This document shows, one piece after another, positions 52,864 through 60,872 of a stretch of DNA of 64,000 bases (positions are counted from its first letter, which is position 1; each line of letters starts with the position of its first letter). Position numbers and translations under genes: made by a program. This stretch comes from Streptantibioticus rubrisoli (GTDB taxonomy: Bacteria > Actinomycetota > Actinomycetes > Streptomycetales > Streptomycetaceae), in the NCBI RefSeq assembly GCF_024436055.1, contig NZ_JANFNH010000031.1, forward strand, positions 16,503 to 80,502, read 5' to 3'. The notes beneath the pieces were generated by a model that saw nothing but the letters and a program-made list of their open reading frames with translations, was not told where the DNA came from and did no database searches.

Positions 52864-53193
52864 ACAACTCGCTCATAGAACCGCACAAAGGAGCGCAAGC
52901 TGACTGAAATAGTGTCATCGGTAGTGCCCCAGGTGCTGCTTGGCGGAGCGTCATCGGTCAGGGAGCGGGGCGACAAGGCGCCGTCACTCGTCGCGCGGTG
53001 CTCCGGCTTGTACTGGCGCACCGCCTCGGCCTACCCCGTTTTCTCTCCGTTATCGACAAAACTCCCCCGCGGCAGGCATCCCGTTAGTTACGGTCTGCAC
53101 TCGTAGATACCGCCCGCTGTTGCGGCGCCCCGATCGGTCTTCACAGCCAGTCGGCAGTGCCCGACACGGTAAGACCAGTACAGGGATTGGCCG
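52864..53193. other. Upstream region of the herA-sbcD-sbcC-nurA operon
   Basis: 330 bp without a gene. It is less GC-rich near 53030-53110 (TTTTCTCTCCGTTATCGAC, GTTAGTTACGGTCTGC), where a promoter is likely, but I cannot place boxes. Confidence 0.4.
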
Positions 53194-55086
53194 ATGACCG
53201 ATACCGATTCCGAGCCCCAGAGCGCTGATAGCCCCGGCCGCGGTTCCCCACCCGCGACCAGCTGGCAGCCGTTTGCAGGCCTACTCACCGGCGGTGACGC
53301 CGAAGGGGAGGTGGGGAAGGTAGCAGGCACGGAGGACTCCACGCCTTTGAAGTTCCATATCGCCCTTTCCCCTGATGCTTACCTGCAGCTTGACGATGTG
53401 GTCAGCACCCGGCGGGAGATCCCCGGGCGCGGCACGGTCGTCACCTCCGGCGTGGTGACCGAGGTGGTCGCCCGTCACGAGGGTGCCGCGTTCGGCTCAG
53501 ATGTCTTCCTCATCGCCGACGGAATCCTGCCGGCGAAGGTGCAGGAGATCGCCGAGGTCACGACCACCCGCGTCGAGCCCGAGTGCTACGTCCCGCCACG
53601 CCCCGGCGAGGTCGCCATCCGGGCCGCGGGCACTGCCCGGGACGCCGCGCTGTACTTCGACCGGATGGACGCGCGCATCCCCGCCGGCATCGGCCGCGAC
53701 GGTGAACCGATCTATCTCAACCTCGAGTTCCTGGACGGCACCCGCGGCGCCCACGTATCGATCTCGGGTATCTCGGGGGTGGCGACCAAGACCAGCTTCG
53801 CGCTGTTCTTGCTGCACTCGCTGTTCACCTCGGGCGCCTTGGGCGCCCGCGCGGTCAACGCCAAGGCCCTGATCTTCTCGGTCAAGGGCGAGGACCTGCT
53901 GTTTGTCGACCAGCCCAACGCCCGCCTCGACGAAACACTGCGCGCCGCGTACGCCCAACTCGGCTTGCCCGCCCGCCCCTTTTCCTCGGCCGGCTTCTAC
54001 GCCCCGCCGCTGCCTGGTGACACCACCGGCCGCCCCCACGTCACCGGCAGGACCAGCGGCGTCACCGCCTTCTGGTGGACCCTCGCAGAGTTCTGCGAAC
54101 GTGAGCTCCTCCCGTACGTGTTCGCCGACGTCGAAGACGAGAAGAACCAGTACACGATCGTCGTGCACCAGGTCACCAGCCGACTGCGCCGCGAAGCCCA
54201 GACCGCCGGGAGCGACGGCGCGGTCGTCATCGACGGAACCGTCCTCCGCACCTGGGCGGAGATGGTCGGCTTCATCTGCGACAAGGTCACCGACGACGTC
54301 ACCCGCCCGGACTGGGCGGGCCCGGCCATCGGCCTGGGCACAGTGAACGCGTTCGTGCGGCGGTTGCGGTCGTCCCAGAGGCCGCTTGCGCCCTTGCTGC
54401 GCGGAGACCTGAACACGAGTACCGACCGCCCGGTTGCGCATTCCATCGACACCTCGCAGCAACAGGTCACCGTGGTGGACCTGCACAACTTGCCAGAACG
54501 GGCCCAACGGTTCGTAGTAGGCGTCGTACTGGCTGCGGAGACCGACCGCAAGGAGCAAGCCGGCCCGGGCGGGCTGCTGTGCACGATGGTCGACGAGCTC
54601 AACAAGTACGCGCCTCGCGAGGGATCCTCCCCGATCAAGGACGTACTGCTGGATATCGCCGAACGCGGCCGCTCGCTCGGCATCATCCTCATCGGCGCCC
54701 AGCAGACCGCCTCCGAGGTGGAACGGCGTATCGTGTCGAACTCCTCGATCAAGATCGTTGGCCGCCTCGACGCTGCCGAGGCAAGCCGCCCCGAGTACGG
54801 CTTCCTGCCCGTCTCACAGCGCCAGCGCGCCACGCTCGCCAGGCCTGGCACCATGTTCGTTTCCCAACCGGAGATCCCGGTGCCCCTGGCCGTCGAATTC
54901 CCTTTCCCCGCCTGGGCCACCCGACTCTCCGAGGTCGCCGACCCCACCCCTACCGGCACCTCCGCAGCCGGCCAGGCCACCGGCAGCGCGGCGCGACCGG
55001 ACCCCTTCAGCAGGCTGCCTCGGCCCGAGAGCGATCCATGGCTCGGCGACACCGACGACGGCGCCATCGACGAGCCGCCCTACTGA
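53194..55086 (+). CDS. herA: HerA-like hexameric DNA translocase ATPase
   Basis: A 630-residue ATPase. An N-terminal beta-barrel-like domain (LDDVVSTRREIPGRGTVVTS, GVVTEVVARHEGAAFGS) is followed by a non-standard Walker A, GISGVATKTS (192-201), a Walker B LLCTMVDELNKYAP (Asp467, Glu468), and the HerA block IGAQQTASEVERRIVSNS with IKIVGRL near 500-525 (sensor and arginine-finger region). An acidic disordered C-terminus follows. In archaea HerA drives NurA during resection of DNA ends. It leads an operon with sbcD (74 bp gap), sbcC and a nurA-like gene. ATG 53194 follows a weak AGGGA. Confidence 0.8.
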   Translation: MTDTDSEPQSADSPGRGSPPATSWQPFAGLLTGGDAEGEVGKVAGTEDSTPLKFHIALSPDAYLQLDDVVSTRREIPGRGTVVTSGVVTEVVARHEGAAFGSDVFLIADGILPAKVQEIAEVTTTRVEPECYVPPRPGEVAIRAAGTARDAALYFDRMDARIPAGIGRDGEPIYLNLEFLDGTRGAHVSISGISGVATKTSFALFLLHSLFTSGALGARAVNAKALIFSVKGEDLLFVDQPNARLDETLRAAYAQLGLPARPFSSAGFYAPPLPGDTTGRPHVTGRTSGVTAFWWTLAEFCERELLPYVFADVEDEKNQYTIVVHQVTSRLRREAQTAGSDGAVVIDGTVLRTWAEMVGFICDKVTDDVTRPDWAGPAIGLGTVNAFVRRLRSSQRPLAPLLRGDLNTSTDRPVAHSIDTSQQQVTVVDLHNLPERAQRFVVGVVLAAETDRKEQAGPGGLLCTMVDELNKYAPREGSSPIKDVLLDIAERGRSLGIILIGAQQTASEVERRIVSNSSIKIVGRLDAAEASRPEYGFLPVSQRQRATLARPGTMFVSQPEIPVPLAVEFPFPAWATRLSEVADPTPTGTSAAGQATGSAARPDPFSRLPRPESDPWLGDTDDGAIDEPPY

Positions 55087-55160
55087 CGCCTGCCACCTCA
55101 CTCCCCGGCGCACCAACGCGCCACGCTGCTCTGCTTCAGCCACCCGCAAAGGACCCACCC

Positions 55161-56330
55161 GTGAAGTTCCTTCACACCTCCGACTGGCACATCGGTAAAA
55201 CCCTCAAGAGCCGCAACCGGCTCGAGGAACAGGCACGCGTCCTGCGAGAGATCACGCAGATCGCTGTCGACAACGACGTCGACGCCGTCCTCATAGCCGG
55301 CGACATCTACGAAAACGCCGCACCGACCGCAGACGCGCAGAAGCTCGTCGTGCGCACCCTGCTCCACTTGGCCAGGCAGAACATCGAAGTCATCCTCATC
55401 GCCGGCAACCACGACCACGGCGCCACGTTCGAGGCCTACAAGCCACTGATGGACGCCGCTGGCATCCACGTCTACGGCCAAGCCAGACCAGCCACCAAGG
55501 GCGGCGTGCACACCTTCCGCGCCAAGTCCACCAACGAGCCCGTCAACGTCGCAGTCCTGCCGTTCCTCTCCCAGCGCTACTCCGTCCGGGCCGCCGAGAT
55601 CATCGCCAACACCCCGTCGCAGAACGTCGGCGCCTACGACCAGCTCGTCCGTGATGTCCTGGCCAATCTCACGGGAGCGTTCACCCCGGACGCCGTCAAC
55701 ATCATCATGGCCCACCTGACCTGCACCGGCGGCGCCTTCGGCGGCGGCGAGCGGCCCGCCCAATCGATCATGGAATACCACGTGCCGGCCGCGATCTTCC
55801 CCGTCGAGGCACACTACGTGGCCCTGGGGCACCTGCACCGCCGACAGCAGATCCCAGCCACCTGCCCAGTGCACTACAGCGGCTCCCCCTACGCCATCGA
55901 CTTCGGTGAGCAGAACAACACCCACGTCGTCTGCCTCGTCGAGGCGTCCCCCGGCACCCCCGCAAACATCACCGACATTCCCGTCACCGCCGGCCGCAGA
56001 CTGCGCACCGTCGAGGGAACCGTCGCCCAGCTCATCGCCGACCCCGTCGGCTACGGCGAGGACTACCTCAGGCTCGTGGTCACCCAGCCCGGCTACGCCG
56101 GCATGCGCGACGACCTGTACGAAGCCCTCCCCAACGCCCTTCAGATCCGTATCCACCCCGACTACGCGGATACCGGCGCCACGGCGGGGATCAGCGTCGA
56201 CCAGCCCGTCAAGACGCCTGCGCAGCTGTTTGCCGATTACTGCCACAGCGTCGGCGTCAGCGACGACCGGGTCACGGCTTTGTTCAACCAGCTCCACGAC
56301 GACCTGACCCGCTCGACCACTCGTCCCTGA
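55161..56330 (+). CDS. sbcD: SbcD/Mre11-type exonuclease subunit
   Basis: A 389-residue calcineurin-like phosphoesterase. All metal-binding motifs are present: TSDWHIGK (Asp8, His10), IAGDIYE (Asp48), GNHDH (Asn83, His84), IMAHL (His185) and LGHLH (His224, His226). The capping region continues to GVSDDRVTALFNQLHDDL. GTG 55161 follows AAAGGA; earlier in-frame codons belong to the herA overlap. It forms a Mn-dependent nuclease with SbcC, 38 bp downstream, processing hairpins and blocked DNA ends. Near a telomere with hairpins and bound protein, such substrates would be abundant. Confidence 0.9.
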   Translation: MKFLHTSDWHIGKTLKSRNRLEEQARVLREITQIAVDNDVDAVLIAGDIYENAAPTADAQKLVVRTLLHLARQNIEVILIAGNHDHGATFEAYKPLMDAAGIHVYGQARPATKGGVHTFRAKSTNEPVNVAVLPFLSQRYSVRAAEIIANTPSQNVGAYDQLVRDVLANLTGAFTPDAVNIIMAHLTCTGGAFGGGERPAQSIMEYHVPAAIFPVEAHYVALGHLHRRQQIPATCPVHYSGSPYAIDFGEQNNTHVVCLVEASPGTPANITDIPVTAGRRLRTVEGTVAQLIADPVGYGEDYLRLVVTQPGYAGMRDDLYEALPNALQIRIHPDYADTGATAGISVDQPVKTPAQLFADYCHSVGVSDDRVTALFNQLHDDLTRSTTRP

Positions 56331-56368
56331 AGCCCCAGGCCTCCACTCCGTCCAAAGGAATCCTGCAG

Positions 56369-59300
56369 ATGCGTCCCGTTCGTCTGGAGCTCAACGGCTT
56401 CGCCGGCTTCCGCGCCCCCACCGTGGTCGACTTCACCGACACCGACTACTTCGCCCTCGTCGGTCCCACCGGATCGGGCAAGTCCACCATCCTCGACGCG
56501 CTGACGTTCGCCCTGTACGGGTCGGCCTACCGGTGGGGACGCAGCAACGCCATCTCCTACGCGCTTGCCCCCACGAGCAACCGCTGCACGGTCTCGCTCA
56601 CCTTCGACGTCGGATCGCAGCGCTACCAGGTCGCCCGCGAGGTCCGCCGCATCGGCCAGCAGATCCTGCAGAAGGCCGTCAGCCTGGTGCAGTTCACCGA
56701 CCCCACCGCAGTCGCTGTTGAGGAAGGCGGACCGCAGCCGGAAGTGCTGGCTGGGGAAATCAAGGAACTCAACGCTGCCATCGAGCAGTTGCTCGGCCTG
56801 TCCTTCGAGGACTTCTGCCAGTGCGTCGTCCTGCCCCAGGGCGACTTCGCCCGGTTCTTGTCCGCCAACGCTAGCGCCCGACAGCAGATCCTGCTCAAAC
56901 TCCTCGGCACCTCCCAATACGAAGGCATCGGCAAGCGCGCCAGCGCCCAGGCCGACCAAGCAGCCAAGGAGATCGAGGTCCTCGACGACCAGCTGACCCG
57001 GCACGCCGACGCCACCGCCGAAGCCGAGGCCTCCGCACAGGCGCGTGTTGCCACGCTTGAGCAGCTGGCCGTCACCGTTGACCAACTCGTGCCCCGTGTC
57101 ACCGAGGCACACACCCGCGCAAACGAGGCCGACGCTCGAGCCGACAAGCTGCGCAGCGAGACCGATCTGTTGACCTCCATCCGCACCCCCGACGGCATCG
57201 AAGAGCTGCAACGTCAGGCCACACAGTCGCAGATAGCCGCCCGGCAGGCCCGTGACGCCGCCGACGCAGCCGTTCAGACCCTCTCCGACGTCACCAAAGA
57301 GGCTCAGTTGGGCCCGCAACGCACCCACCTGACCGTCACCCGCGACCGGTACACCGAGAAGGCAGTCCTGGCTGGGCGCCGCGCCGGCGTCATCGCCGAT
57401 GCGGAGCGCGCCCAAGGAGAGTTGACACAGTGCGAAGAACGGCTGAAAGTGTCGAAGGACGCCGTCGCCAAGGCCCGCGGCAGCGTCGAGAAGACCCGCG
57501 AGCGCCGCGACCAAGCCCGGCAGACGCACGAGAAACTGCAGCGTCGCCAACAACTGCTGACTGCCGTCCGCACCCCCGACGGCATCACCGACCTGACCAG
57601 CCGCGCAGCAGCCCATTCCCACAAGGTCGAAGCCGCCGCCGGGCAGCTGGCCGAGGCCCGCGACCGGCACGAGCAGGCATCCCGTGCGCTTACCGCCGCC
57701 GGCGATGGCAGCCGGCTCACGGACGCGCACCAAACACTCGACCAACTCCTCGCCGTCATCGACGTGCTCACGGACGCCACTGGCGAACTGGACAACTGTG
57801 TCGAGACGACTAGCCGGACCGCGGAGGCGGTGGCCAGCGCGCAAGCGCGCCTGAACGCGGCTACGTCCACGGTCGACGAGGCTCGCGCCATCGCCGGTGC
57901 CGCGCAGTTGCGCCCCAAGCTTCAGGTGGGACACGCCTGCCCGGTCTGCGAGCAGAACGTCACCATCCTCCCGCCGCCGCTGTCCGACCCCGCGTTTCAG
58001 GCAGCCGAGGCGGCACGGGCCGCTGCCGCAGAAGAACACCGTGACCTGCTGGCCCAATACGAGGACGCCAAGGCCACGGTCGCCGACAAACAGCGAGCCG
58101 TAGACAAACTCACCACACAGCGCACCCTCCTCGATAAGAGGTTGGGCACGCTGCTGCCCGACCGTCCCGCCGGCACCGATCGCGACTGCGACGCCGACCG
58201 CGCCCAACTCGACGAACTCACCGCATCCCGCGCCCAGTTGACCGCTGAGGAGCAGGAGGCCCGCGACGCGGTGCAGAAGGCCAAAACTGCGCACGATTCC
58301 GCCACGTCGGCGGCGGCCGCGCTGCAGCGAGAACTCGACCAGGCTCGCAGCACCCTGCACTCGACGCTAGGCACGGTGGCCGCTCTCGATCCGCCGGCCG
58401 TCGACTCCGACGACCTGACCGCAGCCTGGGCCGACCTGGAGACCTGGGCTTGCACCCAGACTGCCACCGCAGAACGCGACCTCGCGGCCGCCGCAGCCGA
58501 AACAGCCGACGCCGAAAAGGCCCACTCGGACGCGGCCGTTTCGCTTGAGGCAGCTGACCGTGCGCAGGCCGACGCCCAGGCTGCCCACACCACAGCCATC
58601 CGGGACGCCGCAACCGCCGACCTAGAGAAGACGACCCTGACCGGCCGCCTGAGCGAACTCGAGACACTCCTGGACCAGGCAACACCGGAAGACGAACTGC
58701 CGGCCCTCTTCGAGGAATGCGCCCGCCTCGAGGCGGCCGTAGAGACAGCCACCGCTGACGTCAACCACACACGAAAGACAGCCAAGGCAGCGGCGGCCGA
58801 GCAGGAGCGGTGGCAGGACCGCACCGCGAAGGCCCGATCCGTGTTGGCAGCCAGCCGGGATGCGGTGGCGGCGCTGAATCCACCGAGCCCCGACACCGAC
58901 GACCTCGCCGCCGCCTGGTCCATCCTGACCGGATGGGCCAGCCGCGGGGTCAGCGACCGGCAGGACGACACCGTGCGCGCCCGTACCGACGCCCAGAGCG
59001 CCCACGAGGAAGCCGAACAACTCCTGGGTCGCCTGGAGACGCTACTGCGCGATGGCGACCTGGATCCCCACAATCTCGGCGACGGCCCAGATCGTGCCGC
59101 ACAGGCTCCACGGATGGTGGCGGTCGCAGCCGAACGCGCCCGGGGCCAGGTAGAAATGATCCAACGCAGCCGTGCCGACGCCGCCTCGATACGAGACAAG
59201 ATCGACGCCGCTCGCACCCGGCAGCAGGTGGCCGCCGAGCTGGCCCGGCTGATGCGGTCCAACAAGTTCCCCCAGTGGCTCGCCAACTCAGCCCTTGACA

Positions 59301-59722
59301 CCCTGGTCGCCGGCGCCTCGCAGTCGCTGCGCCAGCTGTCAGGCGACCGTTTCGACCTCAGCCACCGAAAGGGCGAGTTCTACGTCATCGACCACCTCGA
59401 CGCCGACTCCTCGCGCTCGGTGCGTACCCTGTCCGGCGGCGAAACCTTCCAGGCCAGCCTGGCCCTCGCACTGGCCCTCTCCGACCAACTGGCCGGACTG
59501 GGCGGCGCCACGAAACTGGAGTCCATCTTCCTCGACGAGGGGTTCGGCACCCTCGACGCCGATTCGCTCCAGACCGTCGCCGACACCCTGGAAAACCTTG
59601 CCCAGGGAGAGCGGATGGTCGGAGTGATCACCCACGTCACTGCACTCGCCGAACAGATCCCGGTCCAGTTCCACGTCCAGCGCGACACCCGCACCTCCAC
59701 CGTCACCCGGCAGGGCACATGA
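56369..59722 (+). CDS. sbcC: SbcC/Rad50-type SMC-like ATPase
   Basis: A 1117-residue protein. Walker A GPTGSGKST (32-40), then EDFCQCVVLPQGDFARFL (Q-loop region), two long coiled coils joined by the zinc hook CPVC (Cys524, Cys527), a signature LSGGE (1021-1025), and Walker B SIFLDEGFGTLD (Asp1056, Glu1057) followed by VITHV. Length is typical. The coiled coil contains an approximate internal duplication (RTPDGIEELQ... and RTPDGITDLTSRA...). ATG 56369 with AAAGGA upstream. Its stop overlaps the nurA-like start (ATGA). Confidence 0.92.
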   Translation: MRPVRLELNGFAGFRAPTVVDFTDTDYFALVGPTGSGKSTILDALTFALYGSAYRWGRSNAISYALAPTSNRCTVSLTFDVGSQRYQVAREVRRIGQQILQKAVSLVQFTDPTAVAVEEGGPQPEVLAGEIKELNAAIEQLLGLSFEDFCQCVVLPQGDFARFLSANASARQQILLKLLGTSQYEGIGKRASAQADQAAKEIEVLDDQLTRHADATAEAEASAQARVATLEQLAVTVDQLVPRVTEAHTRANEADARADKLRSETDLLTSIRTPDGIEELQRQATQSQIAARQARDAADAAVQTLSDVTKEAQLGPQRTHLTVTRDRYTEKAVLAGRRAGVIADAERAQGELTQCEERLKVSKDAVAKARGSVEKTRERRDQARQTHEKLQRRQQLLTAVRTPDGITDLTSRAAAHSHKVEAAAGQLAEARDRHEQASRALTAAGDGSRLTDAHQTLDQLLAVIDVLTDATGELDNCVETTSRTAEAVASAQARLNAATSTVDEARAIAGAAQLRPKLQVGHACPVCEQNVTILPPPLSDPAFQAAEAARAAAAEEHRDLLAQYEDAKATVADKQRAVDKLTTQRTLLDKRLGTLLPDRPAGTDRDCDADRAQLDELTASRAQLTAEEQEARDAVQKAKTAHDSATSAAAALQRELDQARSTLHSTLGTVAALDPPAVDSDDLTAAWADLETWACTQTATAERDLAAAAAETADAEKAHSDAAVSLEAADRAQADAQAAHTTAIRDAATADLEKTTLTGRLSELETLLDQATPEDELPALFEECARLEAAVETATADVNHTRKTAKAAAAEQERWQDRTAKARSVLAASRDAVAALNPPSPDTDDLAAAWSILTGWASRGVSDRQDDTVRARTDAQSAHEEAEQLLGRLETLLRDGDLDPHNLGDGPDRAAQAPRMVAVAAERARGQVEMIQRSRADAASIRDKIDAARTRQQVAAELARLMRSNKFPQWLANSALDTLVAGASQSLRQLSGDRFDLSHRKGEFYVIDHLDADSSRSVRTLSGGETFQASLALALALSDQLAGLGGATKLESIFLDEGFGTLDADSLQTVADTLENLAQGERMVGVITHVTALAEQIPVQFHVQRDTRTSTVTRQGT

Positions 59723-60753
59723 CCAGCGCAGCACAGGCTTCCCGCATGCGATTCCACGTCGACGGCTGGGACCCCACCTACGGCTCCAGCGTCGAGAACG
59801 CCGAGAACGGCATCGCAGACTCCACAGCCAAAGTCACCCCCCACATCGAACTCGCCCCAGCCGACTGGAAGCCCATCTCGCCTTCCCAGGTATCCGCCCC
59901 AGGGGCAGTCCTGTTCGTCGACGGCGTCCGCCGCATCGAGGCCCGCATCTGGATCGAACAGCCCCCATCCGTCGAACCGGCCTCAAGCCCCGGCAACGCA
60001 GTCCGGGACGCCCGGATGGCGCTGTGCGCATCGTACGCAGCAGGCACCGTATGCTGCTGCCCCGATCGTGGCGCGCATCTCCTGACCATCGACTACCGGC
60101 GTGGCCTGTTCACCACCGCCACCAACGCCGCCGACGTGCCCACCACCGCCGGAACCTACAAGGCCACCATCACCGCCGACGAACAGGACCAGAACCTCGC
60201 AGTGCTGCTCTCGACGGCGCTGCAACGCCAACTCACCGATCTCGAAGTCCTCGTCGCCACCCATGCCCGCACCACCCTGACCAGCCACGGCGTCCCAGAA
60301 GACTCGGACCTCCTGGTCGTGGACGGACCGCTGCGCGGCCGTACCCACCTGCCGCGCGCCCTGGGATTCATCAAGTCTCACCGCACCGCCTACCTGCCGC
60401 CCGACCTGCACACCATGATCGCCACCCTGGCCCCCGGTGAACGTAGCCCGGTCTTCTTGATGGGCACCTCTTGGGACCGCCACGCCTGGTACCTGCGCCT
60501 CCCGTGCACCCCCGGCGCCCCTTGGGCCGGGGTAGTACGGCTGGAATGCGCCGCCGACATCCCTGCGTCCGCGGCGATCGAGCTGGCCAACCTCTCCCAG
60601 GCCCTCCTGCCGCGGTACGCCAGCATCGAGTACAAAGACACCCGGGCCCCGCAGAACCTGGTGCCGGTCGCCGGACTGGAGAGAGAACTACGCCGCCACC
60701 TGGGCAACCCCATCCTGCTCAGCCGCGCCCTACGCGTGGCATCGGCAAGCTGA
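59719..60753 (+). CDS. nurA: NurA-like nuclease
   Basis: A 344-residue protein. VLFVDGVRRIEARIW (Asp68) matches the first NurA metal motif, LLVVDGPLRGR (Asp202) the second, and ALGFIKSHRTAYL (216-219 GFIK) the following signature. The C-terminal WAGVVRLECA strand carries the late Arg/Glu. A cysteine cluster (VCCCPDRGAH, 111-120) is unusual. ATG 59719 overlaps the sbcC stop (ATGA), so translation is coupled. NurA degrades DNA ends 5'-3' when driven by HerA; both genes are here around Mre11/Rad50 homologues, as in archaeal operons. Confidence 0.75.
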   Translation: MTSAAQASRMRFHVDGWDPTYGSSVENAENGIADSTAKVTPHIELAPADWKPISPSQVSAPGAVLFVDGVRRIEARIWIEQPPSVEPASSPGNAVRDARMALCASYAAGTVCCCPDRGAHLLTIDYRRGLFTTATNAADVPTTAGTYKATITADEQDQNLAVLLSTALQRQLTDLEVLVATHARTTLTSHGVPEDSDLLVVDGPLRGRTHLPRALGFIKSHRTAYLPPDLHTMIATLAPGERSPVFLMGTSWDRHAWYLRLPCTPGAPWAGVVRLECAADIPASAAIELANLSQALLPRYASIEYKDTRAPQNLVPVAGLERELRRHLGNPILLSRALRVASAS

Positions 60754-60872
60754 ACCGCACAAACCCGCCAACTGCACGCCCCGCAACGCCAGCAGCCCGC
60801 CCACACCGCCGAGTAGATCTCCCTGCAACGCCCCAATGCCCGCCCCACCAGCTCATGCCCCGGAGCGGCCCC

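Noticed and set aside
53194..55086. FtsK/TraB-type conjugative translocase
   Set aside because: The barrel-like N-terminus, HerA-type post-Walker B block and linkage to nurA/sbcCD fit HerA better, and no conjugation genes are nearby.
56237..59301. Very long minus-strand open frames (707 and 434 codons) opposite sbcC
   Set aside because: They are antisense to a gene with full Rad50 motifs; their Gly/Ser/Arg-rich composition is typical of antisense frames in GC-rich DNA.
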